Shown one piece after another: positions 7,528-15,465 of a stretch of DNA of 24,849 nt (position 1 is the stretch's first letter; each line of letters opens with the position of its first letter). The position numbers were made by a program, and so were the translations under genes. Below the pieces are notes generated by a model. The model saw only the letters and a list, made by a program, of their open reading frames with translations, ran no database searches and had not been told where the DNA came from. The stretch covers positions 1 through 24,849 of the forward strand of contig JBOFMT010000001.1 in assembly GCA_051658525.1 (NCBI GenBank), read 5' to 3'. The DNA is from JBOFMT01 sp051658525 (GTDB lineage Bacteria > Bacillota_I > Bacilli_A > Erysipelotrichales > Erysipelotrichaceae).

Positions 7528-8106
7528 ATGGAACTCTTTATCGGAAGTTATGAACAGTATTACGAAGTAGAAGGAGATACTAGTGAGCTAGTAGAACAAG
7601 CAACTGCTTGGCAAGAAGCACTAGTTAGCCAACTCCAAGAATTTTATCCAGAACTCACCATGTTTTCTTCTATCAATGCAGGAGAATTTAAAACATTGGA
7701 TGATCTAAACTATGGTGCCTTATTGTTATGTATGGTCTACAGTGAAGCAAATAAGCCACTTCCTAGCAAAATTAAAAATATGTGGATGGAAGATAAACTC
7801 TTTTTAGAAGCTAGCAAAGCCAATGCGAAAACTGCAATCCCCTTCTTAATCGATTTACCAGAAATCTTATTACCACTTGATATCAAAGAAAACTTTACGT
7901 ATGTCGATTTAGAAAACGATCCACGCAACTTTGCAAGTGTGTATGAAATCAAGCGTCAACTAGATCTAGTAGCTGAAAAACTATTTAACAATCCAAGCGA
8001 ACTAGAAGCAACATCAGCACTAGGCTTAGCTTATGCTGCCTGGCAGGTATTAGAAGCTGCTTGTAGTAACGCGATCAACAATCATGCACTTATCATCATT
8101 GAATAA
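7528..8106 (+). CDS. Hypothetical protein, unrecognised family
   Basis: This is a 192-residue, acidic, mostly helical protein starting MELFIGSYEQYYEVEG. I do not recognise a family. It has no signal peptide or membrane segment, so it is presumably cytoplasmic. The C-terminal part has an Ala-rich helix (ALGLAYAAWQVLEAAC) and ends with NNHALIIIE. I chose ATG 7528-7530 because GAGGT lies 5 bases upstream and a possible extended -10 sits at 7497-7505; the longer reading from 7465 adds residues without a ribosome site. It is a single gene, divergent from the thioredoxin-like lipoprotein and convergent with the NdpA-like gene, ending in a shared bidirectional terminator. Its codon choice and AT content resemble its neighbours, so I see no sign of recent transfer. 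Confidence 0.75.
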   Translation: MELFIGSYEQYYEVEGDTSELVEQATAWQEALVSQLQEFYPELTMFSSINAGEFKTLDDLNYGALLLCMVYSEANKPLPSKIKNMWMEDKLFLEASKANAKTAIPFLIDLPEILLPLDIKENFTYVDLENDPRNFASVYEIKRQLDLVAEKLFNNPSELEATSALGLAYAAWQVLEAACSNAINNHALIIIE

Positions 8107-8110
8107 CATA

Positions 8111-8133
8111 AAAAGCAGCCGCAGCTGCTTTTT
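8111..8133. terminator. Bidirectional intrinsic terminator
   Basis: The stem AAAAGCAGC/GCTGCTTTT with loop CGCA is flanked by A and T runs. It can act on both strands and separates the convergent genes ending at 8106 and 8134. Confidence 0.85.
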
Positions 8134-9129
8134 TTAACGCGAGATAATCCCAGCAATATTTTTAATGGTAATCGTACCCAAAGCATCCGCTTCCATTTCA
8201 AGTTCAAATACATTGGTATTTTGAACATAGTCAAGTGGAATATAAATTTCAATCCCCAAGTCAGTTACAAACTTCTGCATTTGATCCGCTTTATTGAATT
8301 GGTTGGCTATGTTGCTAAGTTCACTAAGTTCTACCTTTTCACATTCATGTTGCATTTTCATCATCGCTTGTGGATGCGCCGTTAATACGGTTTCAACCAT
8401 CTCTTTCACATCCAAGACACCTTCATCTTGAACCTGATCATAAATGTAACTTTTAAGTTTTGGTTTATAAACGAGTGGATCAAGCGCAAAGGTTTCCATT
8501 ACATCTTTACTAATATCATCCAAAAGTTTCATCCCTTGGCGATAAGAATAGGATGATGTCGCTTCTAAAAACAGCGTGGACAACACATTATACGTTTCCA
8601 TATCCGATTTCACTGGCGATTCAATCGTAATGAGTTGTTTGTTTAACACATCATAAAGAAAAACAAAATCCTTACTTGAAATCGCTGGAGAAAATAACAT
8701 GGAATATTCTTCCAAATCATTGACCATACCAGCGTTTTCTTCACGTGTCGTAAGTCGCATTCCTTTTTTCAACCCTGAATCTACCCCAACCAAATAGCGT
8801 ACATCATGATAAACAAGTTCTGCTACTAAAAGCGTTGAACTCGTATATAAGCCATTGGTATGTTTGATATCAAACAAGCGTTGTGCTAGATTTTGACTCA
8901 ATTCTAGAAAAGCAGGTTCACTAGGCACATAACCATCCAACAAGGCTTTTACTTCGGAAGTACTAGCAAAAGTAGAAGGTTTGGCATTGTTGCTTTTAAA
9001 ACAAGCTGCTAATTTTCGTTCCATTTGTTTGAATGGTTTTTCAGCTGTGATTTCTAAAGTCGCATCACTGAAGATGAGTTTATTTTGATCTGTCTGCAGT
9101 GTATGCAAGACGATGTGTTTGATATCCAT
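8134..9129 (-). CDS. NdpA/YejK-like nucleoid-associated protein
   Basis: This 331-residue soluble protein starts MDIKHIVLHTLQTDQNKLIFSD and shows the general layout of the 37-kDa nucleoid-associated family (NdpA/YejK): an N-terminal strand-rich half with YLVGVDSGLKKGM, then a charged helical C-terminal half ending TITIKNIAGII. YejK of E. coli is found with the nucleoid; its exact role is unsettled, and Gram-positive members are little studied. The ATG at 9127-9129 follows CGGAGA. It lies 15 bases after the DUF1653 gene and is the last of a three-gene operon, ending at a shared bidirectional terminator. The family call is by overall resemblance, not by a single diagnostic motif. Confidence 0.68.
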   Translation of the reverse strand: MDIKHIVLHTLQTDQNKLIFSDATLEITAEKPFKQMERKLAACFKSNNAKPSTFASTSEVKALLDGYVPSEPAFLELSQNLAQRLFDIKHTNGLYTSSTLLVAELVYHDVRYLVGVDSGLKKGMRLTTREENAGMVNDLEEYSMLFSPAISSKDFVFLYDVLNKQLITIESPVKSDMETYNVLSTLFLEATSSYSYRQGMKLLDDISKDVMETFALDPLVYKPKLKSYIYDQVQDEGVLDVKEMVETVLTAHPQAMMKMQHECEKVELSELSNIANQFNKADQMQKFVTDLGIEIYIPLDYVQNTNVFELEMEADALGTITIKNIAGIISR

Positions 9130-9144
9130 AACATTCTCCGTTTC

Positions 9145-9369
9145 TTATTTTATCGAAGTACTTACTGCTTCTATAAGTGCAAAGCGTGGTTGCATCACAC
9201 CCTCATGCTCCACCAGTTCTTCAAACATAGCAACAGGTCTTACCCATAGACCACTCGCATTGTAGAGTGGCCGATACAAGACCATCGTTTCTAAGGTTTC
9301 CGAATGCATACAAGTTCCTAGCACTTCGTAAAGACCACCTTTAAAGTGGCGATACTTACCGCAAACCAC
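9145..9369 (-). CDS. DUF1653 domain protein
   Basis: This small protein of about 74 residues is essentially one DUF1653 domain: GKYRHFKGGLYEVLGTCMHSET, LYRPLYNASGLWVRPVAMF and PRFALI are the conserved blocks. The fold is a small beta barrel of unknown biochemical role. I chose the GTG at 9367-9369, which has AGGAG 6 bases upstream; the in-frame ATG at 9373-9375 touches the same AGGAG with no spacing, so it is less likely but would add two residues. The gene overlaps the end of the upstream anchored-protein gene by 14 bases, implying coupled translation. Confidence 0.82.
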   Translation of the reverse strand: MVCGKYRHFKGGLYEVLGTCMHSETLETMVLYRPLYNASGLWVRPVAMFEELVEHEGVMQPRFALIEAVSTSIK

Positions 9370-10159
9370 TGACATCTCCTATCACAATACTCATTGGGTA
9401 TTTGATTTCTTTGTTGATGTTAGCAAACGTCCAAGTAACATTGTAGTTATAAATTCCAGTTGGTAACGGATCAAAACGCATTGGATATACCGTACGTGCA
9501 CGCACATACGTTCCCGATTCTAAAATCTCACTTGTCCCGTTTTCAATTGCTACATTAGTTCCGGTAATATCAGAAATATAAATTGAAGGTGCTTGCACCG
9601 GTGTGGTTTCCCCATACACGTATTCAATGATGATATTGGCACCCGTATCCGTTAATTCATAACTGCTGACAACATCAAAGACATAGTCAATGAGCACACT
9701 AATCGTTTGTGAAATAACTTCCCCCTCCACTGGTGTGACACGTAATTCAAATGCATTACTTCCTGTCGCAAAGCCATAGGCATAGAGTGGTAATTGGTAG
9801 CTATTCGTATTGGTTACATCTGCTAACAACACATTGTTTTGATAGATCCCAATACTTTCAATTGGTAGATCATTCGTTTCCAACACCCATGTTAAGCGAA
9901 CGTTTAATTCATCGGTAAAACTACCAACAAAATTTACCACCTCAATCGTTTTCTCTGGTGAGAGTGGATCGTTTGGTGTGGTTGGCACTTCTGGAACATT
10001 GGGTTCACTTGGATCAGGTGTACTTGGTTCTTCCACAATGGGTGGAAGTGCTGCGTTGGTTTTTTGTAAAATTAAGATTCCCCCGAGTAAGAAGTTCAAA
10101 CATAAAACGAGGGCAGCAATACTCGCAAATAATTTATTTTGATTAAAAAATTGTCGCAT
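9356..10159 (-). CDS. Membrane-anchored extracellular protein of unknown function
   Basis: The 267-residue product has a short basic N-terminus, one hydrophobic segment (about 11-32), a Pro/Glu/Thr-rich spacer (about 39-68) and a beta-strand-rich domain of about 200 residues. The segment has no lipobox and no clear signal peptidase site, so it probably stays as an N-terminal anchor with the domain outside. The repeating strand pattern (VRLTWVLETND, NAFELRVTPVEG, YNYNVTWTFANI) resembles Ig/fibronectin-like wall proteins, but I cannot assign a family. The ATG at 10157-10159 has AAAGGAGG upstream. It is the first gene of an operon with DUF1653 and NdpA-like genes, an odd pairing of a surface protein with cytoplasmic partners. 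Confidence 0.78.
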   Translation of the reverse strand: MRQFFNQNKLFASIAALVLCLNFLLGGILILQKTNAALPPIVEEPSTPDPSEPNVPEVPTTPNDPLSPEKTIEVVNFVGSFTDELNVRLTWVLETNDLPIESIGIYQNNVLLADVTNTNSYQLPLYAYGFATGSNAFELRVTPVEGEVISQTISVLIDYVFDVVSSYELTDTGANIIIEYVYGETTPVQAPSIYISDITGTNVAIENGTSEILESGTYVRARTVYPMRFDPLPTGIYNYNVTWTFANINKEIKYPMSIVIGDVSGLR

Positions 10160-10213
10160 ACAGCCTCCTTTTACTTGTCCTTTTTTGAAACAATTGTATA
10201 GTTTACACTAAAA

Positions 10214-10246
10214 CAAGGTAGAAAAGCAAATACGAGGCTATCCTTG
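10214..10246 (-). terminator. Possible terminator of pncA-pncB
   Basis: CAAGGATAG pairs with CTACCTTG (one bulged base) across a 16-base loop and is followed by TTTT on the minus strand. The pncB stop codon lies in the 5' arm. The large loop makes it weak. Confidence 0.35.
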
Positions 10247-11692
10247 CTTGTGATCGTTGATGAGTTTCATCTTAAGCTCTAACAGGGATTCACTTAAATC
10301 TACAAAGTAAACTTGTGGATATTCAAACCGTTTGATTTCATCCCACATGCTCGCTAGACTTGCTTCACGGTGTGCGCGAATCGCTTCTAAGCTTGGCGCT
10401 TCATACACTAGGGTTCCACGTGTAAATACAGGTTGTAACAAAGGTTCTAATCGGTATTCCCCCGCTTTGAGTGTTTTATGTTTCCATACATTGACCGGAT
10501 GACAAATTTTTAAATCTTGACATGCATCAATGGTTTCTTCCACCCCACTCATCAAATCGGCAATCGCACGATTATCATTATCGTAAATACGCCATAAATT
10601 TTTATATCCTGGATTGGTTAACTTCACGATATTTTCAGAAATTTTAATTTTAGGTAGAATCCCATCTGAATGAACGAGAGCTGCAAGTTTATACACCCCA
10701 CCAAATACAGGAGAACTTTTACTTGTTACTAGATTTTCACCAACACCATACACATCAATTTGTGCTCCTTGTTTGATTAAGGATTGAATGATGTATTCAT
10801 CAAAGGCATTACTAGCAACGATATTACAATCTTCCATGTTGTTTTCATTTAAGATTTTTCTAATTTTCTTCGAAAGATAAGCAATATCTCCACTATCAAT
10901 TCTGACCCCTTTGAGGCGTTTTCCTTGTGGTTCTAGATATTCTTTCGCAATACGAATCGCATTGACAAGACCACTTTCAATCGTATTGTACGTATCAAGT
11001 AACAACACGGTATTATCAGGGAATGTTGCCGCATAGGCTACAAACGCTTCGTATTCACTTGGAAAACTTTGTACATAAGAGTGTGCCATTGTCCCAACGA
11101 TTGGCAAGTTAAAATGCTCTCCTGCAAACGTGGTAGCACTCGCATGCACTCCACCAATATAAGCAGCACGGGCACCGTAGTTCGCCGCATCAAAGTTATG
11201 GGCACGACGTGCTCCTAGTTCAATGACTTGGGCACCACTCGCAGCACTTACAATACGATTGGCTTTGGTTGCAATGAGTGTTTGATGGTTGATTGCTAGT
11301 AACAAGGCAGTTTCAATGAGTTGTGCTTCGATCATCTTCGCTTTGATGCGTAATAGTGGTTCATTTGGAAATACGACACTTCCCTCTTTTTGCGCATAGA
11401 GATCACCAGTAAAGCGAAATTGTGCTAGGTAGGTTAAATATGGTTCACTAAACGTTCCAAGAGAGCGTAAGTAAGCAATATCATCCGCTGAAAAATGTAG
11501 ATTTTGGATATAGTCAACAACTTGTTGCAAACCAGCAAAAATTGCATAGCCTCCATCATCTGGGTTTTTACGATAGAACAGATCAAACACTGCTTCGTGT
11601 TCTAAATTCATATCGTGATTAAAATATACTTGTGACATGGTAAGTTCATAAAAATCCATTACCATACTTAAATTTCGTTGTTTCTCGTTCAT
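10238..11692 (-). CDS. pncB: Nicotinate phosphoribosyltransferase PncB
   Basis: PncB joins nicotinate and PRPP to make nicotinate mononucleotide, coupled to ATP hydrolysis, in the Preiss-Handler NAD salvage route. The 484 residues match the long Gram-positive form. Signatures include the N-terminal MDFYELTMSQVYF, ELGARRAHNFDAANYGARAAY with the presumed phosphorylated-His region, LDTYNT, GVRIDSGDIAYLS, ASNAFDEY and VYGVGENLVTS for phosphoribosyl binding. The ATG at 11690-11692 lies two bases after the pncA stop, and its GAGGAG ribosome site is within the last codons of pncA, so the pair is translationally coupled. PncA supplies its substrate. NadE, further along the window, completes the pathway; the adenylyltransferase NadD is not in the window. 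Confidence 0.96.
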   Translation of the reverse strand: MNEKQRNLSMVMDFYELTMSQVYFNHDMNLEHEAVFDLFYRKNPDDGGYAIFAGLQQVVDYIQNLHFSADDIAYLRSLGTFSEPYLTYLAQFRFTGDLYAQKEGSVVFPNEPLLRIKAKMIEAQLIETALLLAINHQTLIATKANRIVSAASGAQVIELGARRAHNFDAANYGARAAYIGGVHASATTFAGEHFNLPIVGTMAHSYVQSFPSEYEAFVAYAATFPDNTVLLLDTYNTIESGLVNAIRIAKEYLEPQGKRLKGVRIDSGDIAYLSKKIRKILNENNMEDCNIVASNAFDEYIIQSLIKQGAQIDVYGVGENLVTSKSSPVFGGVYKLAALVHSDGILPKIKISENIVKLTNPGYKNLWRIYDNDNRAIADLMSGVEETIDACQDLKICHPVNVWKHKTLKAGEYRLEPLLQPVFTRGTLVYEAPSLEAIRAHREASLASMWDEIKRFEYPQVYFVDLSESLLELKMKLINDHKQG

Positions 11693-11694
11693 AC

Positions 11695-12306
11695 TTACTC
11701 CTCAATACGACTTACGACACTGACTCCACTTTGTTGTAACAAAGCGAGTGCAATTTTATTGTACTCACTTGCAGCATGCCATGGTGCATCATAGGTTTCT
11801 ACCAAGTCTGCTACCACAATCACACGTTTCTCTCTCAAGTCTTCTTGATTGAAATAGGTGTTAAGGGTGAGTGCAAATTGCATCACACAAATATCTGTGC
11901 AACAACCAACCAACACAAAATCATCGTGTTGTGCAATATATTCTGCTAACTGCGCTTGAAATGCAGGCGCTAAAAACGTATTGGTTGAATTTTTTTGAAT
12001 CGTTTCCTTTGCATAGGGACGTAACGATTCCATAATTTGACTTTCATCCGTCGCATCCAAACAGTGCTCTGGAAAGCTAGAAAACTCCCGTGCACCCGGG
12101 ATGTGATGATCGCAAGCAAATACTGCTCGCTCTATGTGTGACAACAAGGCGATAATTCCTTGATCCAAATTGGAAATGTGTGAGTCACTGAGTGGACCGT
12201 GAAGGACAAAACCTTCCACCATATCAATGACAAAGCAGATCGGACGTTGCAATTCCTTTGGTTGCAACACCGGTAATCCTGCAAGAACTTCTTGTTCAAT
12301 ACGCAT
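11695..12306 (-). CDS. pncA: Nicotinamidase PncA
   Basis: PncA hydrolyses nicotinamide to nicotinate and ammonia, feeding PncB. The 203-residue isochorismatase-fold protein shows FVIDMVEGF (catalytic Asp28), ACDHHIPGAREFSSFPEHC with probable metal ligands Asp66, His68, Glu74 and His81, IQKNSTNTF (catalytic Lys105) and VGCCTDICV (nucleophile Cys140). The Glu in the metal set resembles the streptococcal type. I chose ATG 12304-12306 because GGGAGA sits upstream; a longer reading to 12369 runs back through the promoter and adds an unlikely peptide. It is the first gene of pncA-pncB and divergent from the kinase gene, with overlapping promoters. Confidence 0.93.
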   Translation of the reverse strand: MRIEQEVLAGLPVLQPKELQRPICFVIDMVEGFVLHGPLSDSHISNLDQGIIALLSHIERAVFACDHHIPGAREFSSFPEHCLDATDESQIMESLRPYAKETIQKNSTNTFLAPAFQAQLAEYIAQHDDFVLVGCCTDICVMQFALTLNTYFNQEDLREKRVIVVADLVETYDAPWHAASEYNKIALALLQQSGVSVVSRIEE

Positions 12307-12327
12307 AAACGTTTCTCCCTTACAATC

Positions 12328-12354
12328 AAAATAGCTTTTAAAACAGTCTATTTT
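12328..12354. promoter_or_regulatory. Dyad (possible operator) between pncA and the kinase gene
   Basis: AAAATAG and CTATTTT form a perfect 7-base inverted repeat with a 13-base centre containing the palindrome TTTTAAAA. It covers the -35 region of the kinase promoter and the start of the pncA leader. No regulator is identified. Confidence 0.35.
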
Positions 12355-12364
12355 CTTATATAAT
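12337..12364 (+). promoter_or_regulatory. Promoter of the sensor kinase gene
   Basis: TTTAAA (-35, four of six consensus bases) and TATAAT (-10 at 12359-12364) have 16-base spacing, ending 21 bases before the ATG. Confidence 0.5.
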
Positions 12365-12368
12365 AACA
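12360..12368 (-). promoter_or_regulatory. Extended -10 promoter of pncA-pncB
   Basis: The minus strand reads TGTTATTAT over the same bases that form the kinase TATAAT. Only one polymerase could occupy this site at a time. Confidence 0.4.
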
Positions 12369-12385
12369 TAAAAGGAGGTACTTTG

Positions 12386-13651
12386 ATGAGCTTTGATCAA
12401 ATTTTGATATTTCTATATATCATCTCCATCATCTCTTTGGCTAGTAATATTTTGGTTCATCGCTTTAAAACAAGCGACCAAATCCTATTGTATATTTTCC
12501 CATTATCCCTACATTGTGTACTTGAAATCATGTCACGACTCTACTTGGATGCCTCTGCAATACAGCGCTTTCCACTGCTTGTGATATCCGTATATGTGTT
12601 TACGATTATCATCGCGTTCCGCGATCATATATCCATCAAACTCTACTTATTGTTGTATGGAATGTATTCGATGTTAGCCATCGATACGATTATTGATGTC
12701 ATGATTCCACAGCTATGGCCGATGTGGATTATCTTCGCTAGTATTTTCATCCTATCTGCGATGTTTTTACTGATGAACCTTGTCATGAGTTATCGTTTAA
12801 AGATTGCCTTTTTGGATTTAAAGAAAACCCTACTACCTAGAGATTGGAATTACTTCTCCTTTTTCTTACTGGCAAATATGTTATTCTTACTCTTTATTCG
12901 CTCCTTTATGCCAACACGCCCTACGGCACTGCTCGTTATCTTTCAATTTGTGATCTTCTTATACTTCTTATTTATCCTTTATGGTTATGGAAGTGCCATG
13001 CAGAAATCGCATATCAACGAACAAATGCAACGCCAAATGAATATTCAAAAAGGCTATGCTAACTTTTTTATGGAGAAAAACGAAGAATTTCGTAAGATGA
13101 AACATGACTTCCGCCATCACTTAACAACCATTCAGGCACTCATTGAAGCCGATGCGAAAACAGAAACATTAGACTATATTGCCGAATTAAACGATTCGAT
13201 CAACGCCTTGTATGCTACGAAGTTTTGTAGTAATCTCTATGCCAATGCAATCTTCTCTAGTTTTTATTCGCAGTGTTTAGAACACAATGTTAACTTTCAT
13301 ACCAAACTTGATATCCAAGATATTTCCATTAAAAATATTGATTTATCCATCCTATTAAACAATGCGTTATCCAATGCACTAGAAGCTTGCTTAAACATTG
13401 AACAAGGGGCACGAGAAATCGATGTATTAGCTAATATGAATGAAAACTTCTTAGCAATACGGGTAACCAATACGTTCAATGGAGAACTTATCGTGGAACA
13501 AGACGAACTCTTAACAACCAAAAGTGAACAAGGGCATGGCATTGGGATGAGCAGTATGCGTACCATTGTCAATAAATACCAAGGTGATTTTTCTTACTCC
13601 CATAGCGAGCATTATTTTATCCTTGAAATTCTCATTCAAACAGGAAACTAA
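12386..13651 (+). CDS. AgrC/GHKL-type sensor histidine kinase, orphan
   Basis: This is a 421-residue membrane kinase. The first ~200 residues hold about six hydrophobic segments, the multi-pass sensor seen in AgrC-like receptors. A coiled linker (206-235) leads to the phospho-acceptor motif KMKHDFRHHL (His240), followed by the ATP-binding GHKL domain with N-box NNALSNALEAC (325-335) and G-box GHGIGMSSMRTIVNKYQG (383-400). Such kinases usually sense peptides or ions and phosphorylate a LytTR-type regulator. No response regulator or peptide precursor gene is adjacent, so it is an orphan here. I chose ATG 12386-12388 with AAGGAGGT six bases upstream; the preceding in-frame TTG is less likely. 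Its stop codon lies in the loop of its terminator. Confidence 0.9.
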   Translation: MSFDQILIFLYIISIISLASNILVHRFKTSDQILLYIFPLSLHCVLEIMSRLYLDASAIQRFPLLVISVYVFTIIIAFRDHISIKLYLLLYGMYSMLAIDTIIDVMIPQLWPMWIIFASIFILSAMFLLMNLVMSYRLKIAFLDLKKTLLPRDWNYFSFFLLANMLFLLFIRSFMPTRPTALLVIFQFVIFLYFLFILYGYGSAMQKSHINEQMQRQMNIQKGYANFFMEKNEEFRKMKHDFRHHLTTIQALIEADAKTETLDYIAELNDSINALYATKFCSNLYANAIFSSFYSQCLEHNVNFHTKLDIQDISIKNIDLSILLNNALSNALEACLNIEQGAREIDVLANMNENFLAIRVTNTFNGELIVEQDELLTTKSEQGHGIGMSSMRTIVNKYQGDFSYSHSEHYFILEILIQTGN

Positions 13652-13665
13652 TTCCTGTTTTTTTT
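13638..13665 (+). terminator. Terminator of the kinase gene
   Basis: The stem AAACAGGAA/TTCCTGTTT with a 5-base loop is followed by a T run. The loop contains the gene's TAA stop. Confidence 0.85.
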
Positions 13666-13678
13666 GTACCCTATCAAT

Positions 13679-13710
13679 AAAAAAAACTCTTATCTATATT
13701 GATAAGAGTT
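13679..13710 (-). terminator. Terminator of the Lrp-aminotransferase-HAD operon
   Basis: The perfect 10-base-pair stem AACTCTTATC/GATAAGAGTT with a 6-base loop is followed on the minus strand by a run of T. The TAG stop of the HAD gene overlaps the loop and stem. Confidence 0.88.
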
Positions 13711-14293
13711 GACTTGGAGTATCAATCATTTTGTTACTTGTAAGTCCTTTTTGTGCTCCCCATAAAGCTAGCACAAAATCCATCCCAGCAGCGCGTGCTG
13801 CTTCTTCATCATGATGGGTATCCCCAATATAAATACAATCTTCCGGTTTCCAGTCCATCTGTTTGCACACTAAAAGCAAACCATCTGGATATGGTTTATG
13901 TCGAGTGGTATCTTCAAATAGCACGACACTTGAAAAATATCCAGCGATAGGATGTGTTTTAACCGTACGATCATATTGCTCACGACGCTTGGAAGAAAAC
14001 ACCGCAAGCTTTTGACGACTAGAAAGCGTTGCTAGTACGCTTTCCACCCCATCAAACAAATCTACACTTTCTTCTTCGTAACAAAGTTCTAACCAACGTG
14101 AGAGTGCACCATCAAGATCTTGAAAGTTTAACGCTTCTAATGCATTTAGCGCAGGCAAGGCTGCAATCGCATCAAAGTCAGCTTGCGAGAGTTCTGGCAT
14201 GTTCCACTCCTCACATACTTGCTTGAGTGTCATATAAAACAAAGGTAAGCTATTGAGTAAGGTACCATCCAAATCAAAAATCAAATGTTTCAT
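13694..14293 (-). CDS. HAD-IA family phosphatase (phosphoglycolate phosphatase-like)
   Basis: This 199-residue HAD hydrolase has motif I FDLDGTLLNSL (Asp7, Asp9), motif II VFSSKRREQ (Ser100), motif III Lys133 in RHKPYPDGLL and motif IV YIGDTHHDEEAARAAGM (Asp158, Asp162). It has the small helical cap of the PGP/PpaX type, so it likely hydrolyses a small phosphorylated metabolite; the actual substrate cannot be read. ATG 14291-14293 overlaps the aminotransferase stop as ATGA and has GGGAGAAG upstream. As third gene of an Lrp-regulated operon, it may deal with an amino acid-related phosphate, but that is inference. Confidence 0.88.
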   Translation of the reverse strand: MKHLIFDLDGTLLNSLPLFYMTLKQVCEEWNMPELSQADFDAIAALPALNALEALNFQDLDGALSRWLELCYEEESVDLFDGVESVLATLSSRQKLAVFSSKRREQYDRTVKTHPIAGYFSSVVLFEDTTRHKPYPDGLLLVCKQMDWKPEDCIYIGDTHHDEEAARAAGMDFVLALWGAQKGLTSNKMIDTPSQLLSI

Positions 14294-15465
14294 TTCAACT
14301 TCTCCCAACGGGCTACAAAGCGTGAAATACGCTCTAAGGCTTGTTTAATTTCTTCCATGCTATAAGCATAGGAAATACGTACAAACCCTTCCCCTGCACT
14401 ACCAAACGCACTTCCAGGAACCAAAGCAACACGTTCTTCTTCTAACAAACGTTCACAAAACTCTGCTGAGGTTAAGCCAAAGGATTGAATGCTTGGAAAC
14501 GCATAAAAGGCTCCTTGTGGACTGTGAATATCAAAACCCAATTCACGTAATGAGGTTACGATGTAATTGCGTCGTTGTTGGAAACTCTCCCGCATCTGCG
14601 CTACATCTTCGTCCCCTTGACGCATAGCAGCGATGGCTGCATATTGTGACATCGTTGGAGGACACATAATCGCATATTGATGAATTTTTAGCATCGCAGC
14701 AATTAAGGTTGGATGAGCACACACATATCCCAAACGCCAACCTGTCATTGAGTAGGCTTTACTAAAACCAGAAATTAGAATGACTTGGTCTGCAATTTCA
14801 GGGAAGCTAGCAATACTAACATGTTGTGCTCCATACGTTAATTCCGCATAGATTTCATCACTAATCACAACAAGTTGATGTTGCTTAATGATGGGAAGTA
14901 GGGCTAGATAATCCTCCCGTGACATAATCCCACCGGTTGGATTACTAGGATAATTCAAAATAATTGCTTTGGTTTTTGGTGTGATTGCTGCGTGAAGTGC
15001 TTGTGGTGTTAATTTAAAAGCATCACTTGCTTGCAGTTCAATTGTCTTAACCACACCATAAGCTAAATACACACATGGTTCATACGCAACATAGGCAGGA
15101 GTTAAGACAATAACTTCATCGCCGGGATTGATGATTGCACGTAAAGAAATATCAATCGCTTCACTTCCCCCTACGGTTACAATCATTTGGGTTTGCGGAT
15201 TGTAGGAAAGTTCAAAACGACGATGTAAATACGCTGCAATACTTTCTCTAAGTTCTAACAGTCCTGCATTACCTGTATAGAAAGTTTTCCCTTTTTCTAG
15301 AGAGTAGATTGCCTCCTCACGAATATGCCAAGGGGTATCGAAATCAGGCTCTCCAACACCTAGTGATAGTACATTATCCATCGAACTTGCTAGATCAAAA
15401 TACTTACGGATTCCGCTCGGTTGTACTTTTTTTACAACATCGGATAGGATGAGTTCATGAATCAT
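14290..15465 (-). CDS. Class I/II PLP-dependent aminotransferase (PatA/AspC-like)
   Basis: This is a 391-residue fold-type I aminotransferase. Visible are LGVGEPDFDTP (N-terminal substrate loop), NYPSNPTGG (Asn175), SDEIYAEL (Asp203, Tyr206 to the PLP ring), the Schiff-base lysine in ISGFSKAYSMTGWRLGY (Lys236, Arg244 to phosphate), and the substrate carboxylate Arg in GFVRISYAYS near the C-terminus. It moves amino groups between an amino acid and a 2-oxo acid; Firmicute relatives include PatA and aromatic or aspartate aminotransferases. The ATG overlaps the end of the Lrp-type regulator gene as ATGA, with no good ribosome site, so it depends on coupled translation. Confidence 0.92.
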   Translation of the reverse strand: MIHELILSDVVKKVQPSGIRKYFDLASSMDNVLSLGVGEPDFDTPWHIREEAIYSLEKGKTFYTGNAGLLELRESIAAYLHRRFELSYNPQTQMIVTVGGSEAIDISLRAIINPGDEVIVLTPAYVAYEPCVYLAYGVVKTIELQASDAFKLTPQALHAAITPKTKAIILNYPSNPTGGIMSREDYLALLPIIKQHQLVVISDEIYAELTYGAQHVSIASFPEIADQVILISGFSKAYSMTGWRLGYVCAHPTLIAAMLKIHQYAIMCPPTMSQYAAIAAMRQGDEDVAQMRESFQQRRNYIVTSLRELGFDIHSPQGAFYAFPSIQSFGLTSAEFCERLLEEERVALVPGSAFGSAGEGFVRISYAYSMEEIKQALERISRFVARWEKLK

